From positions 1,860,001 to 1,924,000 of the forward strand of contig NZ_CP026167.1 in the NCBI RefSeq assembly GCF_002902985.1: DNA of 64,000 bases, in the 5' to 3' direction. This document shows positions 1 to 14,024 of the stretch, in pieces. The stretch comes from Leclercia sp. LSNIH1 (GTDB lineage Bacteria; Pseudomonadota; Gammaproteobacteria; Enterobacterales; Enterobacteriaceae). The notes beneath the pieces are model-generated. The model was given only the letters and a program-made list of their open reading frames with translations, was not told the origin of the DNA and searched no databases. Within the stretch, counting starts at the first letter, position 1, and the number at the start of each line of letters is the position of its first letter. A program made the translations under genes and the position numbers.

Positions 1-88
1 TCTTAACGTCCTCGGACGAAAAATGAATACCAAGTCTCTGAGTGAACACGTAATTCATTACGAAGTTTAATTCACGAGCATCAAACTT
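1..88 (+). promoter_or_regulatory. rRNA operon leader, 3' part
   Basis: Transcribed leader directly upstream of 16S rRNA, cut by the window edge. It resembles the E. coli rrn leader (a TTAACGTC block near the start, then a GAATACCAAGTCTC block and a CGTAATTCATTACG palindrome). The operon promoters and the upstream half of the 16S RNase III stem must lie before base 1. Confidence 0.85.
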
Positions 89-1628
<1,540 letters not shown>

Positions 1629-1698
1629 CCTTAAAGAACCTGCCTTTGCAGTGCTCACACAGATTGTCTGATGAAAATTAGCAGTAAAAAATCTCTGC

Positions 1699-1775
<77 letters not shown>

Positions 1776-1811
1776 AATTTGCAACGCAAATTGGAAGAGA
1801 TTGACCACGAT

Positions 1812-1887
1812 GGGGCTATAGCTCAGCTGGGAGAGCGCCTGCCTTGCACGCAGGAGGTCTGCGGTTCGATCCCGCATAGCTCCACCA
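1812..1887 (+). tRNA. alaV: tRNA-Ala (UGC)
   Basis: A 76-base cloverleaf starting GGGGCTATAGCTCAGC and ending with encoded ACCA. The anticodon loop CTTGCAC carries UGC. It is the second spacer tRNA, 36 bases after tRNA-Ile and co-transcribed with the rRNAs. Confidence 0.98.
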
Positions 1888-1947
1888 TCTTTACTGCGAA
1901 AACCTGAAAACTTCAGAGTGTACCTGCAAGGGTGCGCTGCGAAGTTT

Positions 1948-1960
1948 TGCTCTTTAAAAA
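1948..1960 (+). promoter_or_regulatory. boxA-like antitermination site in 16S-23S spacer
   Basis: TGCTCTTTAAAAA closely matches the rrn boxA (TGCTCTTTAACAA), the RNA site for NusB/NusE in rRNA antitermination. It sits between tRNA-Ala and 23S, where E. coli operons carry a spacer boxA. Confidence 0.8.
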
Positions 1961-2061
1961 TCTGGATCAAGCTGAAAATTGAAACGACACACTGTGTCTG
2001 TTCTCCGTAATAAGAACAGATAAAGGTGTGTTCGAGTCTCTCAAATTTTCACAACACGAAG

Positions 2062-2082
2062 TGAAACAGCTTCGGGTTGTGA

Positions 2083-2090
<8 letters not shown>
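2062..2090 (+). repeat. 23S processing stem, 5' half
   Basis: This stretch spans the 5' end of 23S and is complementary to 4977-5005. The two form the long helix closing the 23S domain (GAAACAGCTTCGG and GTTGTGAGGTTAAGC against GCTTAACCTTACAAC and CCGAAGCTGTTTC). RNase III is known to cut such stems during rRNA maturation. Confidence 0.85.
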
Positions 2091-4976
<2,886 letters not shown>

Positions 4977-4986
<10 letters not shown>

Positions 4987-5005
4987 ACAACGCCGAAGCT
5001 GTTTC
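4977..5005 (+). repeat. 23S processing stem, 3' half
   Basis: Complement of 2062-2090; it completes the helix that brings the ends of 23S together for RNase III cleavage. Confidence 0.85.
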
Positions 5006-5045
5006 GGTGGGTTTGAGAAAATTTTCAGCATTGATTCAGAGTTAA

Positions 5046-5165
5046 GTACACAATAGTTTGCGCAGCAGCAAGGCGGCAAGCGAAGGAAAGAAAGGAGCAT
5101 ACTGAAGTATGTGACTGACTTTACGAGCGCAGCCAACGCGGCTGATGCGATAAAGTATTGCGTAC
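5046..5165 (+). repeat. ERIC-like repeat in the 23S-5S spacer
   Basis: A 120-base element with imperfect terminal inverted repeats (GTACACAATAGTTTGCGC against GCGATAAAGTATTGCGTAC). It carries hallmark ERIC/IRU blocks: CAGCAAGGCGGCAAGCGAA, AGGAGC, a central palindrome CATACTGAAGTATG, TGTGACTG and GAGCGCAGCCAACGC. Without it the 23S-5S spacer would be about 75 bases, near the usual enterobacterial size. The element is therefore transcribed as part of the rRNA precursor. Confidence 0.85.
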
Positions 5166-5180
5166 AGAGCACCAAGAATT

Positions 5181-5300
5181 TGCCTGGCGGCTGTAGCGCG
5201 GTGGTCCCACCTGACCCCATGCCGAACTCAGAAGTGAAACGCCGTAGCGCCGATGGTAGTGTGGGGTCTCCCCATGCGAGAGTAGGGAACTGCCAGGCAT
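5181..5300 (+). rRNA. rrf: 5S ribosomal RNA
   Basis: A 120-base 5S rRNA with paired ends (TGCCTGGCGG against CTGCCAGGCAT) and the conserved CCCCATGCCGAACTCAGAAG block. It lies 194 bases after 23S, a gap lengthened by the ERIC-like insert. Confidence 0.98.
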
Positions 5301-5351
5301 CAAATTACGTAATAAACCAGAACCATATCTGGTAATTACAAAAAATACGGT

Positions 5352-5428
5352 GGAGCGGTAGTTCAGTCGGTTAGAATACCTGCCTGTCACGCAGGGGGTC
5401 GCGGGTTCGAGTCCCGTCCGTTCCGCCA
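5352..5428 (+). tRNA. aspU: tRNA-Asp (GUC), distal gene of the rRNA operon
   Basis: A 77-base cloverleaf starting GGAGCGGTAGTTCAGTC, with anticodon loop CTGTCAC (GUC) and encoded CCA. Its place after 5S and before dkgB is that of aspU in E. coli rrnH. It is identical base for base to the tRNA at 14899-14975. Confidence 0.97.
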
Positions 5429-5438
5429 CTTATTAAGA

Positions 5439-5467
5439 AGCCCTGAGCTCACGCTCAGGGCTTTTTT
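5439..5467 (+). terminator. Rho-independent terminator of the rRNA operon
   Basis: Perfect 9-bp stem AGCCCTGAG/CTCAGGGCT with a 6-base loop, followed by TTTTTT, 10 bases after tRNA-Asp. Confidence 0.92.
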
Positions 5468-5592
5468 CTTGCCTGCTGTTTGATTATTGCTGTAAACGCA
5501 AAAATCCTCTGCTTAATACGATCTTTTTTCACATATCCCCGCCAGAGATAATCCTCTTTATTAACAAACATGATGAAGAAAAGAGGAATTTC

Positions 5593-6396
5593 ATGTCTAT
5601 CCCTGCATTCGGTCTTGGCACTTTCCGCCTGAAAGACGACGTTGTTATCGCATCCGTTAAAACTGCCCTCGAACTGGGTTATCGCACGATTGATACCGCC
5701 CAAATCTACGACAACGAAGCCGCTGTGGGTCAGGCGATCGCAGAGAGCGGCGTACCGCGTAACGAACTTTTTATTACCACCAAGATCTGGATTGAGAACC
5801 TCAGCAAAGAGAAATTAATCCCAAGCCTGAAAGAGAGCCTGAAAAAGCTGCGCACCGATTATGTGGATCTGACCCTGATTCACTGGCCATCGCCGAACGA
5901 TGCGGTGTCCGTTGAAGAATTCATGCAGGCTTTGCTGGAAGCTAAAACGCAGGGACTGACGCGCGAAATTGGTATCTCCAACTTCACTATCCCGTTGATG
6001 GAAAGGGCAGTTGCCGCAGTTGGCGCAGAAAATATCGCCACCAATCAGATCGAACTATCCCCTTATCTGCAAAACCGGCAGGTGGTGGAGTGGGCGAAGC
6101 AGCATGGCATCCATATCACTTCTTACATGACGCTGGCTTACGGTAAGGCTCTGAAAGACGAAACCATTCTGCGCATTGCTACCAGGCATAATGCCACCGC
6201 AGCACAGGTTATCCTGGCATGGGCGATGGGCGAAGGTTATGCAGTGATCCCGTCTTCAACCAAGCGTGAAAACCTGGCGAGCAATCTGCTGGCACAGGAT
6301 CTGAAGCTGGATCTGGATGATAAAAAAGCGATCGCGGCGCTCGACTGCAACGATCGTCTGGTTAGCCCGGAAGGTCTGGCGCCGAAGTGGGACTAA
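5593..6396 (+). CDS. dkgB: 2,5-didehydrogluconate/methylglyoxal reductase DkgB
   Basis: A 267-residue aldo-keto reductase, the same length as E. coli DkgB (YafB). The family reduces 2,5-diketo-D-gluconate to 2-keto-L-gulonate and, in E. coli, methylglyoxal with NADPH in the cytoplasm. The catalytic tetrad is visible: Asp34, Tyr39, Lys64 and His97 (LIHWP). The C-terminal [11 protein letters not shown] stretch is the NADPH-binding motif. An AAGAGGAA ribosome site precedes the ATG. As in E. coli, it directly follows the rRNA operon and has its own upstream region of about 125 bases. Confidence 0.95.
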   Translation: MSIPAFGLGTFRLKDDVVIASVKTALELGYRTIDTAQIYDNEAAVGQAIAESGVPRNELFITTKIWIENLSKEKLIPSLKESLKKLRTDYVDLTLIHWPSPNDAVSVEEFMQALLEAKTQGLTREIGISNFTIPLMERAVAAVGAENIATNQIELSPYLQNRQVVEWAKQHGIHITSYMTLAYGKALKDETILRIATRHNATAAQVILAWAMGEGYAVIPSSTKRENLASNLLAQDLKLDLDDKKAIAALDCNDRLVSPEGLAPKWD

Positions 6397-6426
6397 TCTA
6401 GCCCGCCCTCTGTACCCTGAACCCTC

Positions 6427-7329
6427 TCACAGCTCCTTCGGGAGCTGTTTTACATGCTCGCTCAGAAAATCAATAAAGGCCCGGATGCGGGTGCTTACCG
6501 CTCTGTCACTGTAATAAACCGCACTGAAGGGCATCTCTACCGGCAGGCGCTTGTCTGCCATCAGCTCGACTAACTCCCCCCGCGCAATCTCTTTATCAAT
6601 CATATAATCCGACAGGCAGGCAATCCCATTTCCTTCAAGGCATAACTGTTTGAGCGTCTCGCCGCTGTTGGATGATAAACCGCAAACCACTTCATGCAGC
6701 TGGCCATCATGGCAGGCGAGAGGCCATGTATTAAGGGATACCGGCTCCGTAAAGCCCAGGCAGAGATGCTGCTTCAGTTCCTCTATCGTCTCAGGCTTGC
6801 CGAAGCGGGCAATATAGGCCGGGGAGGCGATGATTTTGCGATAACTGGTGAACAGAGGGCGTGCCCGCAGGCTGGAATCGGTCAGCGTCCCCGCGCGGAT
6901 CGCCACATCCACCTTGCGCTCAATCAGGTTGATAAACGTTTCTGAAGAAACCAGAGAGAGCGTCATTTCCGGATAACGTTCGCGGAAAGGTTTAATTAAA
7001 GGCATCAGGAAATGCAGCACCACGGGCGTCGCCGCATCGATACGCAGAAGCCCGCGTGGCGTGCTGCGCGTCTCCATGATCTCTGTTTCTGCGGCGGCCA
7101 TCTCCTGCAGAATAGACTGCACGCGGCGAAAATAGCGTTCGCCTTCTTCGGTCAGGCTCAGTTGCCGGGTCGTCCGGTTAAGCAGGCTGACGCCCAGCTT
7201 CATCTCCAGCTTTTTTACCGATCGGCTGACGGCTGAATTAGCCTGTCCCAGCTGTTCTGCGGCACGGCTAAAACTGCCGCTCTCAACGACTGCGACAAAT
7301 ATCGCCAGCTCGTCAGACGTTGCTTTCAT
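6427..7329 (-). CDS. yafC: LysR-family transcriptional regulator YafC
   Basis: A 300-residue LysR-type regulator matching E. coli YafC in position and length (about 304). The N-terminal winged helix-turn-helix (about residues 5-65, with [24 protein letters not shown]) binds DNA. The rest (about 90-295) is the periplasmic-binding-like effector domain. The E. coli protein is poorly characterised. Here it is divergent from an MFS exporter across 104 bases, an arrangement in which LysR proteins commonly control the neighbour. The effector is unknown. Confidence 0.9.
   Translation of the reverse strand: MKATSDELAIFVAVVESGSFSRAAEQLGQANSAVSRSVKKLEMKLGVSLLNRTTRQLSLTEEGERYFRRVQSILQEMAAAETEIMETRSTPRGLLRIDAATPVVLHFLMPLIKPFRERYPEMTLSLVSSETFINLIERKVDVAIRAGTLTDSSLRARPLFTSYRKIIASPAYIARFGKPETIEELKQHLCLGFTEPVSLNTWPLACHDGQLHEVVCGLSSNSGETLKQLCLEGNGIACLSDYMIDKEIARGELVELMADKRLPVEMPFSAVYYSDRAVSTRIRAFIDFLSEHVKQLPKEL
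6429..6451 (+). terminator. Terminator hairpin for dkgB, overlapping the end of yafC
   Basis: ACAGCTCC-TTCG-GGAGCTGT followed by TTTTA: an 8-bp perfect stem capped by a stable TTCG tetraloop. It lies inside the last codons of the convergent yafC gene (residues KQLPKEL), so the same bases encode protein on the other strand. Confidence 0.7.
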
Positions 7330-7433
7330 TGTTGCTTTATCCGCAAAATTGTATTGATACTTTGAGCATTTTTGTTATTTAAACACTGGCGCATACTCCG
7401 TGTCATCTTTATCCTGATGAGACGGAGTTATTT
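7330..7433. promoter_or_regulatory. Divergent promoter region yafC / MFS exporter
   Basis: A 104-base AT-rich gap between two divergent starts, the expected location of a LysR T-N11-A site. The motif is too degenerate to place by eye. ATGAGACGGAGT just before the exporter ATG supplies its ribosome site. Confidence 0.5.
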
Positions 7434-8609
7434 ATGCCTCTGGCGCTACTTGCCCTGACGATCAGTGCCTTTGCAATCGGCACGACTGAATTTGTTATTG
7501 TAGGTCTGGTTCCTACCATTGCTGACCAACTTGCCATCTCGCTGCCTTCGGCGGGTTTACTGGTCTCTATCTATGCCCTCGGTGTGGCTATCGGCGCACC
7601 GGTACTGACCGCACTCACAGGCCGTCTGCCGCGTAAACAGCTGCTGATGGCGTTGATGGTGCTGTTTACCGCAGGCAACATCCTTGCCTGGCAGGCACCT
7701 GATTATACAACCCTGGTCATTGCCCGCCTCCTGACGGGGCTGGCTCATGGTGTCTTCTTCTCCATCGGCTCGACAATTGCGACGAGCCTGGTGCCGAAAG
7801 AGAAAGCGGCCTCTGCTATTGCCATTATGTTTGGCGGTTTAACCGTAGCCCTGGTGACAGGTGTACCGCTGGGCACCTTTATTGGGCAACATTTTGGCTG
7901 GCGTGAAACCTTCCCCGCGGTCTCTCTGCTGGGCGTGATTGCGCTGATTAGCAGTCTGGTGCTGATCCCGTCCACTATTCCGGGACGCGCGGCAGCGACG
8001 CTGCGCGATCAGCTGAAAGGGCTGACTCATCCTCGTCTGCTGATGATCTATGCCATTACGGCGCTGGGCTATGGCGGTGTGTTTACCGCATTTACCTTCC
8101 TGGCGCCAATGATGCAGGATCTGGCAGGGTTCTCACCGAGCGCAGTAAGCTGGATCCTGCTGGGCTATGGCGTTTCGGTGGCGATCGGCAATATCTGGGG
8201 CGGAAAGCTGGCCGATAAGCATGGCGCAGTCCCGGCGCTGAAAATTATCTTTGCTGCCCTGGTAGTGCTTTTACTGGTCTTCCAGTTCACCGCTTCCATA
8301 CAGTATGCCGCGCTGGGTACGGTACTGGTAATGGGGATCTTCGCCTTCGGTAACGTACCGGGTTTACAGGTCTATGTCGTGCAGAAAGCCGAACACTATA
8401 CACCCAACGCCGTGGATGTTGCTTCCGGTCTTAATATCGCCGCGTTTAATGTCGGTATCGCCCTGGGTTCCATTATTGGTGGGCAGACGGTCGAGCATTT
8501 TGGTCTGTCGCAAACGCCGTGGATTGGGGCGGTCATTGTTCTCGTGGCGTTTCTGTTGATTGGCCTGAGTGGTCGTCTGGATAAGCCCGCGCGCGTTACT
8601 CTCGGATAA
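7434..8609 (+). CDS. DHA1-family MFS exporter (YdhP/AraJ-like)
   Basis: A 391-residue polytopic inner-membrane protein with about 12 predicted helices. Family marks are the N-terminal AIGTTEFVIVGL segment typical of YdhP/AraJ-like drug/H+ antiporters, the loop 2-3 motif GRLPRKQLL and a repeated half (GGKLADKHG, about residues 256-264). Members export drugs or sugars by proton antiport; the substrate here cannot be read. It is absent from this place in E. coli K-12, where yafC is followed by yafD. The divergent LysR gene is the likely regulator. Confidence 0.85.
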   Translation: MPLALLALTISAFAIGTTEFVIVGLVPTIADQLAISLPSAGLLVSIYALGVAIGAPVLTALTGRLPRKQLLMALMVLFTAGNILAWQAPDYTTLVIARLLTGLAHGVFFSIGSTIATSLVPKEKAASAIAIMFGGLTVALVTGVPLGTFIGQHFGWRETFPAVSLLGVIALISSLVLIPSTIPGRAAATLRDQLKGLTHPRLLMIYAITALGYGGVFTAFTFLAPMMQDLAGFSPSAVSWILLGYGVSVAIGNIWGGKLADKHGAVPALKIIFAALVVLLLVFQFTASIQYAALGTVLVMGIFAFGNVPGLQVYVVQKAEHYTPNAVDVASGLNIAAFNVGIALGSIIGGQTVEHFGLSQTPWIGAVIVLVAFLLIGLSGRLDKPARVTLG

Positions 8610-8687
8610 CTTTATGTAAGTACTTACCGACAAAACAGCTCAGCGGAATCTGAGTAACTCAGTAGTTTCTTAGTAATAGCGTTGAAA

Positions 8688-9568
<881 letters not shown>

Positions 9569-9644
9569 AGGTGCGTCAGGTCTGCCGTGGGGCAGGCCTG
9601 TACGGGTGCTGCCCTTTATTTTTCATCAACCGAAGGACAGCAAA

Positions 9645-10415
9645 ATGACAACACAGTCCCATCATGACAACGTAGAAAAACAGTTTGGCTCTCAGGCTAA
9701 GGCCTACCTCACCAGCGCGGTTCACGCATCCGGGCGCGATTTGCAGCGTCTGGCTGAACGTCTGGCTGATTTTCCGAAAGCCAGCATCCTTGATTTAGGC
9801 TGCGGGGCAGGTCATGCCAGCTTTGTGGCAGCGCAGCAGGTGGCTCAGGTGACGGCATATGACTTATCCAGCCAGATGCTGGAGGTGGTTGCCGCCGCAG
9901 CCAGCGAGAAGGGGCTGAATAATATTGCCACCCGTCAGGGCTATGCAGAATCATTACCCTTTGATGATGAAATGTTTGATATTGTGATCAGCCGCTACTC
10001 GGCGCACCACTGGCATGACGTCGGCCAGGCGTTGCGCGAAGTTAAGCGGGTGCTGAAGCCGGGTGGGCTGGTTATCATCATGGATATCATGTCGCCGGGT
10101 CATCCGGTACGTGATATCTGGTTACAGACGGTGGAAGCGTTGCGGGATACCTCGCATGTCCGGAACTACTCCAGCGGCGAGTGGTTGTCCATGTTCACCG
10201 ATGCCGGGCTGATTGCACAATCGCTGCAGACTGACAGATTAAGGCTGGAGTTTTCTTCGTGGATTGCGCGTATGCGCACACCAGAGATGTTGAGCCAGGC
10301 GATCCGGCTGTATCAGGATAGTGCCTCGGCCGAGGTCAAAGCCTACTTTGAGCTGCAGGAAGAGGGCTCCTTTACCAGCGATACCCTCCTGGCTGAAGCC
10401 CAAAAGGCGGGATAA
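9645..10415 (+). CDS. yafE: Class I SAM-dependent methyltransferase YafE
   Basis: A 256-residue methyltransferase with the SAM-binding motif ILDLGCGAGHAS (Asp50, Gly52, Gly54), an acidic loop YDLSSQMLE and a motif-III-like RVLKPGGLVII. The start at the ATG after GAAGGACAG is preferred; the frame stays open upstream but has no ribosome site there. From memory E. coli K-12 YafE is annotated shorter (about 207 residues), so this may be the fuller version. The methyl acceptor is unknown. It ends just before a bidirectional terminator shared with mltD. Confidence 0.88.
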   Translation: MTTQSHHDNVEKQFGSQAKAYLTSAVHASGRDLQRLAERLADFPKASILDLGCGAGHASFVAAQQVAQVTAYDLSSQMLEVVAAAASEKGLNNIATRQGYAESLPFDDEMFDIVISRYSAHHWHDVGQALREVKRVLKPGGLVIIMDIMSPGHPVRDIWLQTVEALRDTSHVRNYSSGEWLSMFTDAGLIAQSLQTDRLRLEFSSWIARMRTPEMLSQAIRLYQDSASAEVKAYFELQEEGSFTSDTLLAEAQKAG

Positions 10416-10420
10416 ACAAA

Positions 10421-10450
10421 AAAGGCACCGAGGGGAATCGGTGCCTTTTT
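10421..10450. terminator. Bidirectional terminator yafE / mltD
   Basis: AAAGGCACCGA pairs with TCGGTGCCTTT around a GGGA loop, with A and T tracts on either side. It serves the convergent genes yafE and mltD. Confidence 0.9.
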
Positions 10451-10467
10451 ACATCAGGTCTCTGAAA

Positions 10468-11835
10468 TCAGGAATCCGGTGTGGCGTTGTTTTTTACAAA
10501 CAACGTTATCCGGTCGCCAGGCTGCAGATTATCCGTATCGCTGTTCCAGCGCATCACATCTTTGATGTTTACGCCGTGACGCTTGGCAATACTGGAAAGC
10601 GAATCGCCTTTTTGTACGCGATAGGTAATGCTATCGCTATTATTGGCGAGACGCTGCGCGCTGTTACCCGCGCCAATCGTCAGGTTCTGACCCACTTTCA
10701 GGGTAGAGCCACGCAGCTTGTTCCACTGCTGCAGATCTTTCGTGCTCACGCCAAGACGTGAAGCAATGCCTGAAAGCGTATCGCCTGTACGTACCCGATA
10801 GCTACGGCTATTTAACGGTGTGTTATCCGCAATCAGCGTAGACTGAACCGCTGCAATCTCACCCGACGCTAACGATACCCGTAACTGTTCAGCGTGTTTC
10901 TGCGGCACCAGAACGTATTTTGGTCCGCTGGTACCTAACGTAGAGCCCTTCACACCTGCGTTGAAGGCTTTCAGTTTGGTCACCGAGATACCTGCCATAT
11001 CCGCAACCTGTTTCAGTTCAACAGGGTTGTTGATACGCACTTTCGCCAGCGCACGACTTTCGTCGGAGGTTGGCAGCTGCACGCCGTACTGTTTGCTGTT
11101 TTTGAAGATTTCACTCAAAGCCAGCATTTTAGGTACGTATAATTTGGTTTCCCGTGGCAGTGGAAGCGACCAAAAGTCGGTAGGTTTACCCCGTGCTTTA
11201 TTCGCTTTCATTGCCTTCAGTACACGACCCTCACCGCTGTTGTACGCAGCGACAGTCAGCAGCCAGTCACCGTCGAACATCTTGTTCAGACGTTGCATCA
11301 TATCGAGAGCGGCAGTCGTCGAGGCGACCACATCACGACGCGCATCGTAGTTGCGGGTCTGTTTTAAACCATAATTGCGCCCTGTGCTCGGTATGATCTG
11401 CCAAAGACCTGCGGCCTTGGCGCCAGACGTTGCGTGTGGGTCAAAAGCGCTCTCCACTATGGGTAGTAGTACCAGTTCCATGGGCATGTTACGTTTCTTA
11501 ACTTGCCCTGCTATCCAGTACATATACGGCTCTGCCCGTAAAGTTACATCGTGGAGATAGCTCTTATTGCTTAAATACTTCTGTTTCTGTTCGCGAATCC
11601 GGCTGTTTTCCGGAATTCCCATCTTTAGCTCGTCACCAATAGAGACCCACAAGTCTTGATCCTGTGCGAAGGACGTCCCATCGTCTGCCCATCGCGATTG
11701 ACTTGTGAACTTCCCTGCTTCCCCTTGACCAGCTGCAGAAAGGCTCTGTGCGTGCTGTTGTACGTTGCCAGTGTTCTGTGACGACTGGCAACCCACAAGC
11801 AGGACAGAGGCGAGTAATATCGCTTTTGCCTTCAT
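10468..11835 (-). CDS. mltD: Membrane-bound lytic murein transglycosylase D
   Basis: A 455-residue lipoprotein that cleaves the MurNAc-GlcNAc bond of peptidoglycan, forming 1,6-anhydro-MurNAc. A signal peptide ends in a lipobox (LLVGC, Cys16). The SLT catalytic domain (about 115-215) carries the catalytic Glu128 in PIVESAFDP, followed by GLWQIIPSTGRNYGL. Two LysM peptidoglycan-binding repeats follow at about 346-390 and 405-447. E. coli MltD has 452 residues. As in E. coli, it lies downstream of gloB on the same strand. Confidence 0.96.
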   Translation of the reverse strand: MKAKAILLASVLLVGCQSSQNTGNVQQHAQSLSAAGQGEAGKFTSQSRWADDGTSFAQDQDLWVSIGDELKMGIPENSRIREQKQKYLSNKSYLHDVTLRAEPYMYWIAGQVKKRNMPMELVLLPIVESAFDPHATSGAKAAGLWQIIPSTGRNYGLKQTRNYDARRDVVASTTAALDMMQRLNKMFDGDWLLTVAAYNSGEGRVLKAMKANKARGKPTDFWSLPLPRETKLYVPKMLALSEIFKNSKQYGVQLPTSDESRALAKVRINNPVELKQVADMAGISVTKLKAFNAGVKGSTLGTSGPKYVLVPQKHAEQLRVSLASGEIAAVQSTLIADNTPLNSRSYRVRTGDTLSGIASRLGVSTKDLQQWNKLRGSTLKVGQNLTIGAGNSAQRLANNSDSITYRVQKGDSLSSIAKRHGVNIKDVMRWNSDTDNLQPGDRITLFVKNNATPDS

Positions 11836-11906
11836 GTGTGTGTCAATAGTTGCTTAAAAGACGAGCGATGATAACGACGAATAGTTAAAAAGGCAACATG
11901 CAATTG

Positions 11907-12662
11907 TCAGAAGTCATCTTTCTTTGCCCTTAACCACGCGAAACAATCCTCAGGTTGTAACATATTTGTTTCTTCTTTAATTTTATTAACTAAATCAATG
12001 TCATTTGTTCTAAGAAATAAATTAATTTTACGTTCATTTTTCAGAATTACGGGCAGTGTTTTTTGGTTTTTTGCACGTAACTCATTCACTTTGCGGTAAT
12101 AATCCTGAATCGCACTATCCTCAGGCAGAACGTGCATCGCAAACTTCATATTCGCTAAAGTGTATTCATGTGCGCAACAAATAAGGGTATCGTCGGGGAG
12201 AGCGTTAATTTTCTGGAAGGACTGGTACATCTGGGCTGGAGTGCCTTCGAAGAGTCGTCCGCAGCCACCAGAGAACATTGTGTCCCCACAGAAAAGATAA
12301 GGGAAGCTAAAGTACGAAATATGTCCAGAAGTGTGACCCGGTGTGGCAATTACAGAAAATTCCAACGTAAGAATGAGGATCTTTTCTCCCTCTTTTACTA
12401 CGCGCGTAGCCCCCTTATCTTGTGTCTCAGCAGGACCGTATACCACAAGATGCGGAAATTTTGCGCAGAGTGCCGCCACGCCGCCCACATGGTCATGGTG
12501 ATGATGCGTGAGCAGAATGGCTTCCGGCTGCCACTGGTTTTGCTCGATGGCGTTTAACACCGGCTCCGCCTCGCCAGGATCGACAATCACGCAACGACCC
12601 TCATCATTGCTTAAAACCCAGATGTAATTGTCCTGAAAAGCAGAAATACTGTTAAGATTCAT
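11907..12662 (-). CDS. gloB: Hydroxyacylglutathione hydrolase (glyoxalase II)
   Basis: A 251-residue metallo-beta-lactamase-fold enzyme. It hydrolyses S-D-lactoylglutathione to lactate and glutathione, the second step of methylglyoxal detoxification. The metal motif [10 protein letters not shown] supplies His53, His55, Asp57 and His58, the same numbering as in E. coli GloB. Later ligands are visible in GHTSGH, CGDTMF and the C-terminal CCAHEYT. It is divergent from yafS across a short promoter region. Confidence 0.96.
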   Translation of the reverse strand: MNLNSISAFQDNYIWVLSNDEGRCVIVDPGEAEPVLNAIEQNQWQPEAILLTHHHHDHVGGVAALCAKFPHLVVYGPAETQDKGATRVVKEGEKILILTLEFSVIATPGHTSGHISYFSFPYLFCGDTMFSGGCGRLFEGTPAQMYQSFQKINALPDDTLICCAHEYTLANMKFAMHVLPEDSAIQDYYRKVNELRAKNQKTLPVILKNERKINLFLRTNDIDLVNKIKEETNMLQPEDCFAWLRAKKDDF

Positions 12663-12694
12663 ACATTACCTCTCATAGCGTGGCGGGTGTTTTG

Positions 12695-13411
12695 ATGAAA
12701 CCGGCAAGGATACCTCAGATTGTTACCGCACCGAAACACTGGGCGGAGTTGCCCTGGGGTGAATACTATCGTGAAGCGCTCGAGTTACAGCTTAAGCCCT
12801 GGTTTGCGAAAATGTATGGTTTTCACCTGCTTAAGATTGGCAATCTGAGCGCGGAAATCAACTCTGAAAGCTGCGCCATCTCGCATCAGGTCAATGTTTC
12901 GCTGGGCGGGGAACCCGTTCAGGTGAAGGCCAATCCGCTGCAGCTCCCTTTTGCCGAGAAGTCCGTTGATGCGTGCCTGTTGGCACATTTGCTGCCCTGG
13001 TGCGATGACCCGCACCGTCTGCTGCGGGAAGCCGATCGGGTTTTGATTGATGATGGCTGGCTGGTGATTAGCGGCTTTAACCCGATGAGTCTGATGGGGC
13101 TGAGAAAGCTGGTGCCGGTGCTGCGTCGCACGCCACCCTATAACAGCCGCATGTTCACGCTGATGCGCCAGCTGGACTGGCTCTCGCTGCTCAATTTTGA
13201 GGTGATGCACCAGAGCGGTTTTCAGGTGATACCCTGGACGCGGCAGGGCGGGAAGTTACTCAGCACCCATTTTCCGGCGCTGGGCTGTATGCAGCTGATT
13301 GTGGCGCGCAAGAGAACCATCCCCCTGACGCTCAATCCCATGAAACCAGGCAAAGCCAAGACCCAATTGCGCCCCGCTGTAGGTGCCACGCGGCAGTACC
13401 GAAAGCCCTGA
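12695..13411 (+). CDS. yafS: Methyltransferase-like protein YafS
   Basis: A 238-residue protein of the methyltransferase superfamily, close to E. coli YafS (240). The core includes PLQLPFAEKSVDACLLAH and READRVLIDDGWLVISGFNP. The classical glycine-rich SAM loop is not obvious, so catalysis is unproven. The ATG at 12695 (MKPARIPQ) is preferred to an in-frame GTG 15 bases earlier because it matches the E. coli N-terminus and has a GGCGGGTG element before it. It converges on rnhA, whose stop abuts its own. Confidence 0.85.
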   Translation: MKPARIPQIVTAPKHWAELPWGEYYREALELQLKPWFAKMYGFHLLKIGNLSAEINSESCAISHQVNVSLGGEPVQVKANPLQLPFAEKSVDACLLAHLLPWCDDPHRLLREADRVLIDDGWLVISGFNPMSLMGLRKLVPVLRRTPPYNSRMFTLMRQLDWLSLLNFEVMHQSGFQVIPWTRQGGKLLSTHFPALGCMQLIVARKRTIPLTLNPMKPGKAKTQLRPAVGATRQYRKP

Positions 13412-13879
13412 TCAGGCTTCCGGTTTATACCCCACATCGTCATGCTGCGGATTGAGCGCAGCAGCGCGCGCCAGTTCGTCGCAGCGTTCGTTTTCGGGAT
13501 GTCCGGCGTGGCCTTTCACCCATTCCCACTGGATTTTATGCTGGCTGAGCGCCGCATCCAGGCGTTGCCAGAGATCGACATTCTTCACCGGTTTTTTGTC
13601 CGCGGTTTTCCAGCCGCGTTTTTTCCAGTTGTGGATCCACTGGGTGATCCCCTGGCGTACATACTGGCTGTCGGTACTTAGCACAATATCGCAATGCTCT
13701 TTCAGTGCCTCAAGAGCCACAATCGCGGCCATCAACTCCATGCGGTTGTTGGTGGTCAGGCGAAAGCCTTCATTGAAAGTTTTTTCGTGCTGTCGATACC
13801 GCAAAATGGCGCCGTAACCCCCTGGGCCCGGATTGCCGAGGCACGAGCCATCGGTGTAAATCTCTACCTGTTTACGCAT
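13412..13879 (-). CDS. rnhA: Ribonuclease HI
   Basis: A 155-residue RNase HI that cuts RNA in RNA-DNA hybrids (R-loops, primers, plasmid origin control). The active-site residues keep E. coli numbering: Asp10, Glu48, Asp70, His124 and Asp134. The basic handle [16 protein letters not shown] is present. I chose the ATG giving [11 protein letters not shown]; an in-frame ATG four codons upstream is possible. It is divergent from dnaQ, the classical overlapping-promoter arrangement, across 145 bases. Confidence 0.95.
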   Translation of the reverse strand: MRKQVEIYTDGSCLGNPGPGGYGAILRYRQHEKTFNEGFRLTTNNRMELMAAIVALEALKEHCDIVLSTDSQYVRQGITQWIHNWKKRGWKTADKKPVKNVDLWQRLDAALSQHKIQWEWVKGHAGHPENERCDELARAAALNPQHDDVGYKPEA

Positions 13880-14024
13880 CCTGGCAGACATCCTGTAATA
13901 AAAACGGTAAGTCTGACATAAATGGTCTTCCTCGGCACGGCAAAATAAAGTCCGCGTGAATTAGCCTTTGAACGCCAGGTCAGGTTGATTACAATGTCAT
14001 CGTTAATAAGAACAGGCTGACAGA

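Noticed and set aside
5121..5429. Minus-strand frame across 5S and tRNA-Asp beginning MAERTGLEPATPCV
   Set aside because: This is the well-known spurious translation of the antisense of tRNA-Asp; the same peptide appears at 14824-15105 over the second tRNA-Asp.
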